Positions 52,247-63,300 are shown, counted from the stretch's first letter. The stretch is 64,000 bases of DNA from Sphingomonas adhaesiva (GCF_036946125.1 NZ_JAQIJT010000002.1:527001-591000), one strand, 5' to 3'. Program-made: numbers and translations. The notes: a model not told the origin generated them from the letters alone.

Positions 52247-53599
52247 GTGACCCCACCGACATTGCTATTTCTACATGCGCTGGGCATGAGCGGCGCCGAA
52301 TGGGACCCGGTGCGCGATGCCCTGCCGGACGTGCCGTGTCTTGCGCTCGACCTGCCCGGCTTCGGCGCGCGGGCCGGCGACGGCCATGCCGACGTCGCCG
52401 CGATGGTCGACGACGTGGTCGCGACGATCCGCGATCACCGGCTGACCGCGTGTGTCCTCGTCGGGCATAGCATGGGCGGCAAGATCGCGACATTGGTCGC
52501 CGCGCGCGCCGAAGCGGGCGAGGAGGGGCTGTCGGGGGTCATCGGCGTCGTTCTGGTCGCCGCCTCGCCGCCGTCCCCGGAGCCGATCGACGATGCCCGC
52601 CGCAAGGAGATGGTCGGCTGGACCGCCGATGGCTCGATCGGCCGCAGCGACGCCGAAGCCTTCGTCGATGCCAATACGGCAACGCCACTGCCCGCGCCCG
52701 CGCGGGAGCGGGCCATCGCCGACGTCATGCGGTGCGACCGCGAGGCATGGCTCGCCTGGCTGGAGCGCGGTGCCGACGAGGACTGGAGCCACCGCGCCGG
52801 TCGCATCGCCCTACCGGCGCTGATCGTCGCGGGGGTGGAGGACGGAGATCTGGGGGAGGCGGCGCAGCGCCGTCTGAACCTGCCGCACTATTCCAACGGC
52901 ACCGTTCGGATCGTTGCCGATGCCGCGCATCTGATCCCCTACGAACAGCCCGCCGCGCTCGCCGCGCTGATCGCGGAGCATGTCGCCGCGGTGTCTGCCG
53001 CGGCGCTGCCGGAGGGCTTCGCCCGCCTGCTCGCGTCTGACCGCGTCAGCGCGCGCGCGCGGGCGGCGCTGCTGGCGCGCACCCGCCCCTTGTCCGACGC
53101 GGCATCCGGCTGGTCGGTCGCGCAGCTGGAGGCGGTCTGCGCGCTGATCGCGCAGGTACTGCCCGAGGTCGGCGCCAACCGGGCGCTCGCCCGCCGTGTC
53201 GGCATGGCGGTGCATGGCGGCGGAGACGGCTGGCGCTTCGCCGACCTGCCGCCCGATGCCGAGGCATGGGCGCGGGGACTGGCGACGTTGGACGCCCTGA
53301 CCGGCGGGTTTGCGGCGCTGCCGGCGGGGGATCGGACCGGCTGGCTGACCCGCGTCGATGCGGGGGAAGCGGGAGTCGACGACGATGTCGGCTGCCTGTC
53401 GCCGGCGCAGATGACGCTCTGGTTCCAGGATGCCCGGGCCGAAATCGTGCGGCAATGGATCGCGACGCCCGCCGCGATGGCGGCGATCGGCTATGACGGC
53501 TTTGCGGTCGGCGGCGATGGCCCGCGCAAGCAGGGCTACACACGTACCGCCGCCGATGATCTGGAGCGCTGGCAGCGTGATGCGCAGGTGGCCGCATGA
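52247..53599 (+). CDS. Alpha/beta hydrolase fused to gluconate 2-dehydrogenase subunit 3
   Basis: A 450-aa protein, GTG start. Residues 1-245 are an alpha/beta hydrolase: LLFLHALGMSGAEWD, nucleophile in VLVGHSMGGKIA, acid in VAGVEDGD, His in DAAHLIPYEQP. Residues of about 290-450 match gluconate 2-dehydrogenase subunit 3: LEAVCALIAQVLPEVGANR, GFAALPAGDRTGW, LWFQDARAEIVRQWIATPAA, GGDGPRKQGY. The subunit 3 half normally partners a GMC flavoprotein, and one starts in ATGA overlap right after. The fusion is unusual in my experience. Confidence 0.85.
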   Translation: MTPPTLLFLHALGMSGAEWDPVRDALPDVPCLALDLPGFGARAGDGHADVAAMVDDVVATIRDHRLTACVLVGHSMGGKIATLVAARAEAGEEGLSGVIGVVLVAASPPSPEPIDDARRKEMVGWTADGSIGRSDAEAFVDANTATPLPAPARERAIADVMRCDREAWLAWLERGADEDWSHRAGRIALPALIVAGVEDGDLGEAAQRRLNLPHYSNGTVRIVADAAHLIPYEQPAALAALIAEHVAAVSAAALPEGFARLLASDRVSARARAALLARTRPLSDAASGWSVAQLEAVCALIAQVLPEVGANRALARRVGMAVHGGGDGWRFADLPPDAEAWARGLATLDALTGGFAALPAGDRTGWLTRVDAGEAGVDDDVGCLSPAQMTLWFQDARAEIVRQWIATPAAMAAIGYDGFAVGGDGPRKQGYTRTAADDLERWQRDAQVAA

Positions 53600-55134
53600 G
53601 CCGCGCGCCGTTCGCCGATCATGATGTGGTCGACGCCGTCGTGGTCGGCACCGGCGCGGGTGGCGCGCCGCTGCTGGCGCGTCTGGCGGAGGCAGGGCTG
53701 TCCGTCGTCGCGCTGGAGGCCGGTCGCGCGTTCCGTCCGCACGAGCATGTCGCCGACGAACTGGCGGCCGACATCTACTGGATGGAAGAGCGGCTGAGCG
53801 GCGGGGACGACCCGACCGCTTTCGGTTCGAACAACTCGGGCATGGGCGTCGGCGGATCGACGCTGCACTGGGGCGCCTTCTGCCCCCGCCCCGACGAGCG
53901 CGACCTGCGGTTGAGGACGCTGACCGGCGAAGGTGCCGACTGGCCGATCCCCCATGCCGAACTGATCGAGTACATCCGCCGGGTCGAGGCGGACACCGGC
54001 GTATCCGGTCCCGCGCATTATCCGTGGGACGATACGCGCCGCTACGCCTATCCCCCGGTCGCGCGCAATGCGCCCGCCGATGCGATGGCGCGCGGTTGCG
54101 CAGCAGTCGGGATCACTGCGACCGACGCGCCCGCCGCCCTCGTGTCCCGCGACCGCGACCAGCCGGACTGGGGTCAGCGGCAGGCCTGCGTCAATTGCGG
54201 CACCTGTCACCAGGGATGCCGCAACGCCGCCAAGACCAGCATGGACACGACCTATCTGCCGCGTGCAGTCGCCCACGGCGCCGAGGTGCGGGCCGGGGCG
54301 CGCGTCGTGTCCTTCGAATTCGATGGCGCGGGCCGGATCGCGGCGGTGGTCTATCGCCGGCATGGAGAGGAGCGGCGCCAGCGCTGCCGCGCGGTGTTCC
54401 TGTGTGCGGGCGGGGTCGAAACGCCGCGACTGCTGCTCAATCTCGGAATCGCCAATTCCAGCGGTCAGGTCGGGCGCAACTTCATGGCGCATGTCGCGAC
54501 GCAGGTGTGGGGCAGTTTCGACGCGACGATGCGGATGAACCGCGGCTACCCCTCGTCGCTCATCACCGAAGACCTGATGCGCCCCGAAGGCGCGGACTTC
54601 GCAGGCGGCTATCTGATCCAGAGCCTGGGCGTGCTGCCGGTCACGCTCGCGACGGGGCTGGCGCGCGGCGCGGGGCTGTGGGGCGAGCGGTTGCAGCAGC
54701 GCCTGCGCAACTACAACCGGATGGGCGGGATCGGGATCAACGGCGACTGCCTGCCGCATCCCGACAATCGCCTGACGCTGTCGGACGAGGTGGACGGGTT
54801 CGGTCAGCGCAAGGCGCGGATCGACTTCAGCTATCACGCCAACGAGCGCGCGATGGACGGCCATGCGCGCCGCACGATGACCGCGATCTGGGAAGCGGCG
54901 GGCGCGCGCGACATCTTCGCGGTCGATCGCTCCGCGCACACGATCGGCACCTGCCGGATGGGAGATGACGGCGACACGGCGGTCGTCGACGCCGATGGCC
55001 GCAGCTTCGACATCCCCAACCTGCTGATCTGCGACAATTCGGTCTTCCCCAGCGCGCTGGCGGCCAATCCCGCGCTGACCATCATGGCGCTGTCGCTGCG
55101 GACGGCAGACCGCTTTCTGGCGGCGGGGCGGTAG
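53596..55134 (+). CDS. GMC-family oxidoreductase
   Basis: A 512-aa protein in ATGA overlap with the subunit 3 fusion. The FAD site is VDAVVVGTGAGGAPLLARLA; GMC marks include NNSGMGVGGSTLHWG and the C-terminal HTIGTCRMGDD with NPALTIMALSLR. The segment CVNCGTCHQGCRNAAK is Cys-rich and of the type seen in membrane-linked sugar and gluconate dehydrogenases. Probably the catalytic large subunit of a sugar or polyol dehydrogenase. Confidence 0.92.
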   Translation: MSRAPFADHDVVDAVVVGTGAGGAPLLARLAEAGLSVVALEAGRAFRPHEHVADELAADIYWMEERLSGGDDPTAFGSNNSGMGVGGSTLHWGAFCPRPDERDLRLRTLTGEGADWPIPHAELIEYIRRVEADTGVSGPAHYPWDDTRRYAYPPVARNAPADAMARGCAAVGITATDAPAALVSRDRDQPDWGQRQACVNCGTCHQGCRNAAKTSMDTTYLPRAVAHGAEVRAGARVVSFEFDGAGRIAAVVYRRHGEERRQRCRAVFLCAGGVETPRLLLNLGIANSSGQVGRNFMAHVATQVWGSFDATMRMNRGYPSSLITEDLMRPEGADFAGGYLIQSLGVLPVTLATGLARGAGLWGERLQQRLRNYNRMGGIGINGDCLPHPDNRLTLSDEVDGFGQRKARIDFSYHANERAMDGHARRTMTAIWEAAGARDIFAVDRSAHTIGTCRMGDDGDTAVVDADGRSFDIPNLLICDNSVFPSALAANPALTIMALSLRTADRFLAAGR

Positions 55135-55174
55135 ATGGCCGACCCCCGTCGCCTGCCGGCTCATGGAGTTTGCG

Positions 55175-55981
55175 ATGCCCTTTCTGCCGCTTGACGGTCA
55201 CGTCGCCATCGTCACGGGGGCCAGCTCCGGGATCGGCCTGGAGGTGGCCGACGCGCTCGCCGCCGCAGGCGCGGCGGTGGTCGTGAATTACCATTCCGAT
55301 GCCGATGCCGCGGAGGAGCTGGTGAAGCGGATTTGCGACCGCGATGGGCGCGCCATCGCGGTCGGCGCCGATGTTTCGGACGAGGATGCGGTCGTGCGCC
55401 TGTTCGACGAAGCGGCGAGCGCGTTCGGGCGCATCGACGTGCTGGTCGCCAATTCGGGACTGCAAAAGGATGCCGCGATCGCGGACATGACGCTGGCCGA
55501 CTGGAATACCGTCATCGACGTCAACCTCACCGGGCAGTTCCTCTGCGCGCGCGAGGCGGTGCGCCGCTTCCGCGCGCAGCCCGACGACGCACGGCCGGCA
55601 CGCAGCAAGGGATGCATCGTGACGATGAGTTCGGTGCACGAGGTGATCCCCTGGGCCGGGCACATCAATTACGCCGCCTCCAAGGGCGGCAGCCGGATGC
55701 TGACGCGATCGCTGGCGCAGGAGGTGGCCGCCGACGGCATCCGCGTGAACGCCGTCGCGCCGGGTGCCATCCGCACGCCGATCAACAAGGAGGCGTGGGA
55801 GACGCCGGAGGCGCTCGAACAGCTTTTGCGGCTGATCCCCTATGGCCGGATCGGCGAGCCCGACGACGTGGCCCGCGCGGTCGTGTGGCTGGCGTCTGAC
55901 GACGCCGATTACGTCACCGGCACCACGCTGTTCGTCGACGGGGGCATGACGCTCTATCCCGAATTCCGCGAAAATGGCTGA
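55175..55981 (+). CDS. Short-chain dehydrogenase (glucose 1-dehydrogenase-like)
   Basis: About 268 aa; the ATG at 55175 has GGAG 6 bp upstream, and 55163 is in frame. Rossmann motif IVTGASSGIGLEVADALAAA; NSG in VLVANSGLQKD; catalytic Ser, Tyr and Lys in MSSVHEV...INYAASKGG; C-terminal TGTTLFVDGGMTLYPEFREN, typical of glucose 1-dehydrogenase-type SDRs. It is 40 bp after the GMC gene and overlaps the GH15 gene. Confidence 0.92.
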   Translation: MPFLPLDGHVAIVTGASSGIGLEVADALAAAGAAVVVNYHSDADAAEELVKRICDRDGRAIAVGADVSDEDAVVRLFDEAASAFGRIDVLVANSGLQKDAAIADMTLADWNTVIDVNLTGQFLCAREAVRRFRAQPDDARPARSKGCIVTMSSVHEVIPWAGHINYAASKGGSRMLTRSLAQEVAADGIRVNAVAPGAIRTPINKEAWETPEALEQLLRLIPYGRIGEPDDVARAVVWLASDDADYVTGTTLFVDGGMTLYPEFRENG

Positions 55982-57809
55982 GCCGCTGGACGCGAGCGGG
56001 GTCGCGCCGCTGCGCTCGATCGGCGACCACGGGATCATCGGCGACCTCGAAACCGCGGCGCTCGTGGCGCGGGACGCGACGATAGACTATCTCTGCTGGC
56101 CGTCGCTCGACAGCCCGACGATCTTCGCGGATCTGCTCGATCCGGGATGCGGGGGCGCGTTCACGCTGCAACCGCAGCTGGACGCGCCCGAGCATCTGCA
56201 ACTCTACGTGCCCGACACCAACGTGCTGCTGACCCGCTGGATGGCCGAGGGCGGGAGCGCGGAGGTCGTCGACCTGCTTCCGCTACCCGACGCGCGGGCG
56301 CACCCGGAAGGCGCGGCCCGCTGCCTGATCCGCCGTGTCTGCGTGACGCGCGGCACGATCCGCTTCAGCGTCGGCTGCACGCCCCGGTTCGACTATGCCC
56401 GCGAGGTGCCGGCCGTCGATGCCTCGGGCGAGGGGGTTCGCTTCGTCGGGCGCGACCTGACCCTGCGGATGTTCGCCTCCGTCCCGCTGGAGACGGAGGC
56501 AGGCGCGGTCGTCGCGGACTTCACCCTGAGGGATGGGGAGAGCGCCTGGTTCGTGCTGGGGGACGACAGCCTGCCGCGCCCCTCCGATGCGGCGATCGAG
56601 GCCGATGTCGCGGCGACGACCGCCGCCTGGCGTCGCTGGACCAGCAGATCGCTCTATCGCGGGCGCTGGCGCGAGGCGATGACGCGCTCGGCGCTGGCGC
56701 TGAAGCTGCTGACCTCGGCGCGGCACGGGTCGATCGCGGCGGCGGCGACCTTCGGCCTGCCGGAGGCGACCGGGGCGGAGCGGAACTGGGACTATCGCGC
56801 CACCTGGATCCGCGATGCGTCCTTCACCGTCTACGCCTTCCTGCGGCTGGGCTTCATCGACGAGGCCGAGCATTTCAACCGATGGGCCGGCGCTCGCGTG
56901 ATGGCCGCCAGCCCCGACGCGCCGATCCGCATCATGTACGCCATCGACGGCAGCGAAGCCGCCGACGAGGAGGAGCTGCCGCATCTGGCGGGCTATGCCG
57001 GCAGCCGCCCGGTGCGGATCGGCAACGCCGCCCATGCCCAGACCCAGCTCGACATTTTCGGCGAACTGCTCGACAGCGTCTATCTGTCCAACAAGTACGG
57101 CACCGCCATCAGCCACGAGGGCTGGCAGCATGTCCGCGGGATCGTCGATTACGTCATCGACCATTGGCACGAGGCCGATGCGGGCATCTGGGAAATCCGC
57201 GGCGCGCATCGGCATTTCCTCCATTCGCGGCTGATGTGCTGGGTTGCGCTGGACCGCGCGATCCGGCTGGCGTTGCAACGCTCGCTGCCGGCCCCGCTCG
57301 TCGCATGGGCCGAAAGCCGCGACGCGATCGCCGAGGACATATGGGCAAACTTCCGCCACCCGGAGCACGGCTATTTCGTGCAGGAACGCGGCGGCACGGC
57401 GCTCGACGCGGCGCTGCTGATGATGCCGCTGGTCCGGTTCGTCTCCTCGACCGACCCGGTCTGGCTGAAGACACTGGATGCGATCGGGGCCGATCTGCGC
57501 GACGACGGGCTCGTCTATCGCTACCGCAACGCCGATGGGCTGGAGGGCGGCGAGGGTGCCTTCACGACCTGCACCTTCTGGTATGCAGAGTGCCTCGCGC
57601 GTGCCGGGCGGATGGACGAGGCGCAACTGATGCTCGGCAAGGGCATGGCCTATGCCAACGGGCTCGGCCTGTTCTCGGAGGAAGTCGATCGACGCGGGCA
57701 TCCGCTCGGCAATTTCCCGCAGGCGCTGACGCATCTGGCCTTCATCAGCGCGGCCTATTTCATCGATCGCAAGCTCGACCCGACCTACCGCCCGCATTGG
57801 GCACCCTGA
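55974..57809 (+). CDS. Glycoside hydrolase family 15 protein
   Basis: A 611-aa protein, start overlapping the SDR stop by 8 bp. The N-terminal beta-sandwich region (SIGDHGIIGDLETAALVARD) and the (alpha/alpha)6 barrel with ERNWDYRATWIRDASFTVYA, GIWEIRG and GNFPQALTHLAFI are as in GH15 glucoamylase/trehalase-like proteins. No signal peptide, so cytosolic. In context it may release glucose from trehalose or glucans for the oxidoreductases. Length is normal. Confidence 0.92.
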   Translation: MAEPLDASGVAPLRSIGDHGIIGDLETAALVARDATIDYLCWPSLDSPTIFADLLDPGCGGAFTLQPQLDAPEHLQLYVPDTNVLLTRWMAEGGSAEVVDLLPLPDARAHPEGAARCLIRRVCVTRGTIRFSVGCTPRFDYAREVPAVDASGEGVRFVGRDLTLRMFASVPLETEAGAVVADFTLRDGESAWFVLGDDSLPRPSDAAIEADVAATTAAWRRWTSRSLYRGRWREAMTRSALALKLLTSARHGSIAAAATFGLPEATGAERNWDYRATWIRDASFTVYAFLRLGFIDEAEHFNRWAGARVMAASPDAPIRIMYAIDGSEAADEEELPHLAGYAGSRPVRIGNAAHAQTQLDIFGELLDSVYLSNKYGTAISHEGWQHVRGIVDYVIDHWHEADAGIWEIRGAHRHFLHSRLMCWVALDRAIRLALQRSLPAPLVAWAESRDAIAEDIWANFRHPEHGYFVQERGGTALDAALLMMPLVRFVSSTDPVWLKTLDAIGADLRDDGLVYRYRNADGLEGGEGAFTTCTFWYAECLARAGRMDEAQLMLGKGMAYANGLGLFSEEVDRRGHPLGNFPQALTHLAFISAAYFIDRKLDPTYRPHWAP

Positions 57810-57870
57810 TGCGATCGGAACCCTACGCCGCGCCCGCGCGTCTGCCCACGCTTCCACCCGGAGACATGAT

Positions 57871-59001
57871 ATGAGCCTCGCATCCGCCTTCGGCTTCGGC
57901 CCCAGGGTCCGCTACGCCATCGTTGGCCTCGGCGACATCGCGCAGGAAGCGCTGATGCCCGGCGTCTCGCATACCGGCAATTCGACGATCACGGCGCTGG
58001 TGTCCGACGATCCGGAGAAGCTGCGCGCGCTGGGAGAGCGCTACGGCGTCGAACATCTGTATCCCTACGAGCGTTTCGGCGAGCTGCTGGCCTCGGGCGA
58101 GATCGACGCGGTCTATATCGCGACGCCCAACTGGCGGCATGCCGAGTTCGCGATCCCCGCGCTGAATGCCGGCATCCACGTCCTGTGCGAGAAGCCGCTG
58201 GAGATCTCGGCGGCGAAATGCCGCGAGATCATCGCCGCCTCCGAGACGTCGGGTGCAAAGCTGATGACCGCCTATCGCCTGCATTTCGAGCCCGCGACGC
58301 TCGACGCGATCCGCCGCATCCGCGACGGCGAACTGGGCGAGCTGATCGCGTTTTCGTCCTGCTTCGCGCAGATGGTGGATCCGGCGAATCACCGCGCGAC
58401 CAGCGGGATCGAGGCGGGGCCGCTGTTCGACATGGCGCCCTATCCGATCAACGCCATCCGTTATCTCTTCGGCGCCGAGCCGGTGGAGGTCGTCTCCGCC
58501 ATCGGCACGCGGCATCCCGCCGCGGGCGTCGGCGACTTCGACGACACCCTCGCGGTGACGCTGCGGATGCCGGGCGATCGCTTCGCGCAATTCACGGTCA
58601 GCTACTTCGCCAACGACATCGACACGCTGGTCGTCGCGGGGACGAAGGGGGCGATCCAGATGAGTCCCTGCTACGGCTTCCAGAACGGGCTGGAACAGCG
58701 CCGGCAGGTGGGCAGCGACAAGGCGCACGAGGCGTTCAGGGCGACCGACCAGTTCGGCGGCGAGCTGCGCTATTTCTCCGATGCCATTCTCAACGACACG
58801 TCGGTCGAGCCCGACGGCGAGGAAGGGCTGGCCGACCTCGTCGTGATCGAGGCGATCGTCGAGGCGCTGACGACCAAGGGTCGGGTTGCGATCGAGCGGG
58901 TCGAGCGAGCGCGCCGGATCGATCCGACCGCGCAGGAGCAGAAGCTGCGCCCGGTATCCGCGCCCGAGCCGGTCAATGCGTCGAGCCCGTCACGCGATTG
59001 A
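57871..59001 (+). CDS. Gfo/Idh/MocA-family oxidoreductase
   Basis: A 376-aa protein. N-terminal nucleotide fold YAIVGLGDIAQEALMPGV; the EKP motif in HVLCEKPLEIS; substrate domain with GPLFDMAPYPINAIRYLFGA. Glucose-fructose oxidoreductase-like members oxidise sugars with NADP. The last 30 residues are a non-conserved tail. It ends the co-directional sugar cluster. Confidence 0.92.
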   Translation: MSLASAFGFGPRVRYAIVGLGDIAQEALMPGVSHTGNSTITALVSDDPEKLRALGERYGVEHLYPYERFGELLASGEIDAVYIATPNWRHAEFAIPALNAGIHVLCEKPLEISAAKCREIIAASETSGAKLMTAYRLHFEPATLDAIRRIRDGELGELIAFSSCFAQMVDPANHRATSGIEAGPLFDMAPYPINAIRYLFGAEPVEVVSAIGTRHPAAGVGDFDDTLAVTLRMPGDRFAQFTVSYFANDIDTLVVAGTKGAIQMSPCYGFQNGLEQRRQVGSDKAHEAFRATDQFGGELRYFSDAILNDTSVEPDGEEGLADLVVIEAIVEALTTKGRVAIERVERARRIDPTAQEQKLRPVSAPEPVNASSPSRD

Positions 59002-59102
59002 TGCGGCGTATCGACGTGTCATGTCCCGGGCGATTTGCGACACACCTGCATCGGGAGTAACGGCGGGCGTGCCGGTCATGGCGACGCCGGGGGGATCGGA
59101 TG

Positions 59103-59981
59103 ATGGAGCCGGCGGTCGAACATCTGGCGGGTGGCCAACGGACGGGCTTTCCGTATCGCCATGCCGCTCGCCTGCTCAACGCCTATCAGTTCCGCATCGG
59201 CACGATGGGGTGGCGGGCCTTCGATGGCCAGAACGTCGCGATGCTCCTGTTTTTCATGATCTATCGCGCGGCGCTGCGCGACCCGGATAATTACAGGATC
59301 AGCGTCAACGCCATCGCGACATCTCTGCGGCAATCGACGGAAACGCTGCGCCGCGCGGCGCGCCTGCTCGTCGCCCGGGAATTGTGTCGACCCGCCGCAC
59401 GCGGCATCGAACGGGCTCCCGGCTTCCTCGATCATCCGCTGACGCTGGAGATCGGGGGGCACGTCGAACAAATCTTCGAAGGCATCCTGTCCGATTATCG
59501 TCGCAGCGGGCTTACGCTGCCGACAGGTATCGGGGAGCGCAGCACCCCCGAGCGCGTCGCCGCCGCTCTCGATGCCTATCTGTCCGTGCTGGAGCTGACG
59601 GAAAGCCGCATCATCCAGCCCGTCGTGCTGCACGTCACCGGCGCAGTGACCGTGCTCAACGCAGCGCACCTCGTCGAGGATGTGGAACTGGGTCTGCTCT
59701 ACGGACAGGACGATACCGTACCACCAGCCGTGCTTCGCCGGCCCGCCACCGCACAGCAGGTGGCGGCGGAAAGCGGATTGGCACCGACGACCGTGTGGCG
59801 CCACCTGTCCGCCGCGTGCGACGCGGGGATCCTGCGTCGGGTGGCGGACGGGTATCTCTTGGCCGACAGGTTGATGTCGCACCCGGTGACCAGCGCGCGC
59901 TCGCGCGAGAAGATCGAATATCTCCACCGCGTGCTCCACGATCTGGCGAAGGGGCGCTACGCGGTCTTGCCGACCCGATGA
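59103..59981 (+). CDS. Winged-helix transcriptional regulator
   Basis: A 292-aa protein; ATGs at 59100 and 59103 are adjacent. Two HTH-like parts are visible: NAIATSLRQSTETLRRAARL near the N-terminus, and QQVAAESGLAPTTVWRHLSA with CDAGILRRVADGY near the C-terminus. No family name is certain. It lies 98 bp after the Gfo/Idh gene and could regulate that cluster or the large RTX gene downstream. Confidence 0.65.
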   Translation: MEPAVEHLAGGQRTGFPYRHAARLLNAYQFRIGTMGWRAFDGQNVAMLLFFMIYRAALRDPDNYRISVNAIATSLRQSTETLRRAARLLVARELCRPAARGIERAPGFLDHPLTLEIGGHVEQIFEGILSDYRRSGLTLPTGIGERSTPERVAAALDAYLSVLELTESRIIQPVVLHVTGAVTVLNAAHLVEDVELGLLYGQDDTVPPAVLRRPATAQQVAAESGLAPTTVWRHLSAACDAGILRRVADGYLLADRLMSHPVTSARSREKIEYLHRVLHDLAKGRYAVLPTR

Positions 59982-60337
59982 CGGCCCGCCCTCTCGTCCC
60001 GATCCGGGACAAAGGGTCGTTCATTCCATTTTGAGCAACGCGGCCATGGCGACGTCGTCGCGCGTGAATTAGCTCCGTCGGCAGGAACAGGGAATTTCAT
60101 TTCATCATCCGACCACGTCGGCCGGTCCACGCGTCCCCGCGGCCAGGGGGCGTGGAGCCGCCGCACGGGGTCCTGCCGCACCGGCGCGCGACACGTCGTC
60201 GCGCGCGTCGCCCGATCTTGCGTCATCGTCCGGTCGCCCGTGTCTCGCACGCGGGCGGATCGATGCCGCACGCCGTCTCATCACCACGAGCGTCAGGCCG
60301 GAACCTGCGCCGCTATCGATCAAAGGGGAACGCCATC
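59982..60337. other. Leader region of the RTX gene
   Basis: 356 bp with no supported gene; the open frame running into the RTX gene from 60152 has no conserved start. It should carry the RTX promoter. No clear operator was found. Confidence 0.4.
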
Positions 60338-63300
60338 ATGTCCACGACATCCGCGACCGGCACGAACGACGCCGACAACCTCGACCTGCGCTTCGCCGCC
60401 GCGGCGATGACGGTCGATGCCGGCGCAGGCGACGATTACGTCCTGGGATCGCGCTTCGACGATTATATCGACGGCGGCGCCGGCAGCGACCGGCTGTCGG
60501 GCGGCGCGGGCGAGGACACCATCCGCGGCGGCCAGGGGAGCGACCGGGTGAGCGGCGGCGTCGGCAGCGACACCTTCCTGTTCCTCGCCGGCGATCTGAT
60601 GGCGGAGCGCGGGCAGGCCGACCAGGTCGTCGACTTCACCGGCGCGGGCACGTCGGGCACCGGCGATCAGGACGTGCTCCGTTTCGAGGGGTTCGGTGCG
60701 GGCTCCACGCTCTCCTTCGTGCAATATGGCGCGAATCGGGTGCAGGTGAACGGCGCGTGGACGCTGGTCGAGAACCAGGCGATGCAATACTATCGCGTGA
60801 TCGACCCGACCAATGCCGCCAACAACGGCTATATTCTGGTGCAGACGAGCGGCGGGACGCAGCGGCTGACCGCGGCCGACTATCTCTTCGTCATCCCCCA
60901 GGCGACCAACAGCGCCCCGACCGCGATCACGCTCGACAACAATGCGATCGTCGAGAATGCCGGATCGGGCACGATCGTCGGCAAGCTGGCCGCGACCGAT
61001 GCGGATGCGAACGACACGGTTGCCTTCTCGCTGACCGGCGATGCCGGCGGCGCCTTCGCGATCGGCGCCGACGGTGCCACGATCGTCGCCACGCGCAGCT
61101 TCGATTACGAAGGCGGGCCGCGCTCGTTCGACCTGACCGTGCGCGCGACCGACAAGGCCGGCGCCACCTTCGACAAGGTCGTGACGATCGCGGTCACCGA
61201 CGCCAACGATGCCCCCAGCGCCATCACGCTCAGCCGCACGACGGTGGCGGAGAACAAGGAAGAGGGAACGTTCGTCGGCTACCTCTCGGCGACCGATGCG
61301 GACGCGAACGACATCGTATCCTTCTCCCTGGTCGACGACGCGGGCGGCGCCTTTGCTCTCGGGACCAACAAGGCGGGCTTTATGCTCAACACCACGCGCG
61401 CCTTCGACTATGAAGCCGGGCCCAAGAGCTATGACGTGACGGTGCGCGCCACCGACAAGGCGGGCGCCACCTTCGACAAGGTCCTGACGATCGCGGTCGG
61501 GGACGTGGACGAGGCACCCGTCGCCGGTGCGCTGTCGACCCGCACCGTCGCGAACGCCGATGGCACCACGTCGCTGGAACTGTCGCTGACGGCGAAGGAC
61601 CTCGATTCGACGGCCGTCCAGGCGATCGTCGACTGGGGCGGGACGAAGGAGACGGTGACCCTGACCGCAGCGGGCGACGGCACGTTCGGCGGCACCGTAT
61701 CGCGCGTCATGACCCCGGGCGTGACCGCGGTGAGCGTGACGATGACCGATGGCGTGAACACGACGGCGTCGCAGACGGTCAGCGTGAATGTCGGTGCCAA
61801 GGATGCCGAAACCAGCAAGCTCGAGCGAATTGGCGCGAGTTCGGGGGGCGGGACCTATATTCTTAATATCTCGCCAGACGGAACGAAGGTACTATTCTCG
61901 TCTCCCTCCCCAAACTATGTTTCCGGCGATGACAACGGCGCTTACGACGTGTTTGTCAAGGATCTGATCAGTGGTGTCGTGACAGCGGTCAGCTCCGATG
62001 CACAGGGGAAACTTGGAAATCGGGATTCCACGGGCGGTCAGTTTTCCAGCGACGGTAGCAAGGTTCTCTTTGGCAGCGAAGCGTCAAATTTCTCAGACGA
62101 TCATAAAGGAAATTTTATCGATTTCTTCGTGAAGGACCTTAAAACCGGAAGGGTGTCACTGGTTTCTTCAGATGACAAGGGGCAGTCGGGCAATGCGGAT
62201 GCTGATCAAGCCGTCATGTCTCCGGATGGAAAAAAGGTTGTCTTTTCAAGCTACGCGAGCAACCTCGTTTCAGATGATAAAAACTCGGTCATAGACATAT
62301 TTATAAAAGACCTTGAGACTGAAACAATCAAACTTGTTACGTCAAGCTCTGATGGCGTTCACGCGAACAGTGTCAGTAACGACTGGATTTTGCGAATTTC
62401 GGAAGATGGAAGCAGGGTCATTTTTGATTCCTACGCGGACACGCTGGTCGCAGGTGACGAGAACAGGGGCTGGGATATTTTTGCGAAGGACGTTGCTACT
62501 GGTGAAACGGTTGCCGTGAGTGTAGGTCCGGATGGAAAGCCGGCCGGGGGTACCCGCGCATCAATCTCAAACGACGGAAACCTGGTCGTCTTTCAAACCA
62601 ATGCCAGGCTTGTCGAAAGCGATACCAACAATTTCTCTGACACGTATGTTCGCGATCTCAGGGCAGGCCAGACATATCTGGTATCGACCAATCAAACGGG
62701 TCAGGTAGCAGATCGAGGCGGTATAAGCGGTGTTATCTCACCGGACGGCAACAAGGTCGCCTTCATCTCCGGGTCGACGAACATGGGGGTGGATAATCGG
62801 TACGGCCAGATTTTCATCAAGGATCTGAGAGGCGGAGATGTTTCCGTTGTAAGCGTATCGAACGGTGGTGAACTTGCTAAGAGCGTAGCCGATATCATCG
62901 GTTTTTCGAGCGACAGCTCGAAGCTGATCTTCACAAGCTCGGCAAATAATATCGCGCCGGGAACCAGAACCGGGATACTCAGCATATTCGTCAAGGACCT
63001 GGCAACGGGTCAGGTGACGCTGGTCAGCGGCGCGGATGATGGTGCCGCAGCCACGTCCAGCGCCATTGGTCGTGCTTATCTATCGGCGGACAACAGTCAT
63101 ATTGCTTTCATGAGCACCGCGCGTAATCTGGTGCCGGGGGACACCAATAACGTGATGGATGTGTTCGTCAGGTCGTTGCCGACGGGCGCTACCGTGACGG
63201 GGACGGACGGCGCCGACGTCCTCGTCGGAACCAAGTTGAGCGACACGCTGACCGGCGGCGCGGGTGCGGACGTGCTGCGCGGCGGTGCGGGGGCGGATCG

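Noticed and set aside
53536..55164. 542-codon minus-strand frame over the GMC gene
   Set aside because: Antisense shadow; no domain.
56283..57857. 524-codon minus-strand frame over the GH15 gene
   Set aside because: Antisense shadow of a well-recognised family.
60152..60337. Extended N-terminus of the RTX protein
   Set aside because: Arg/His-rich, not RTX-like; the ATG at 60338 has a good ribosome site.
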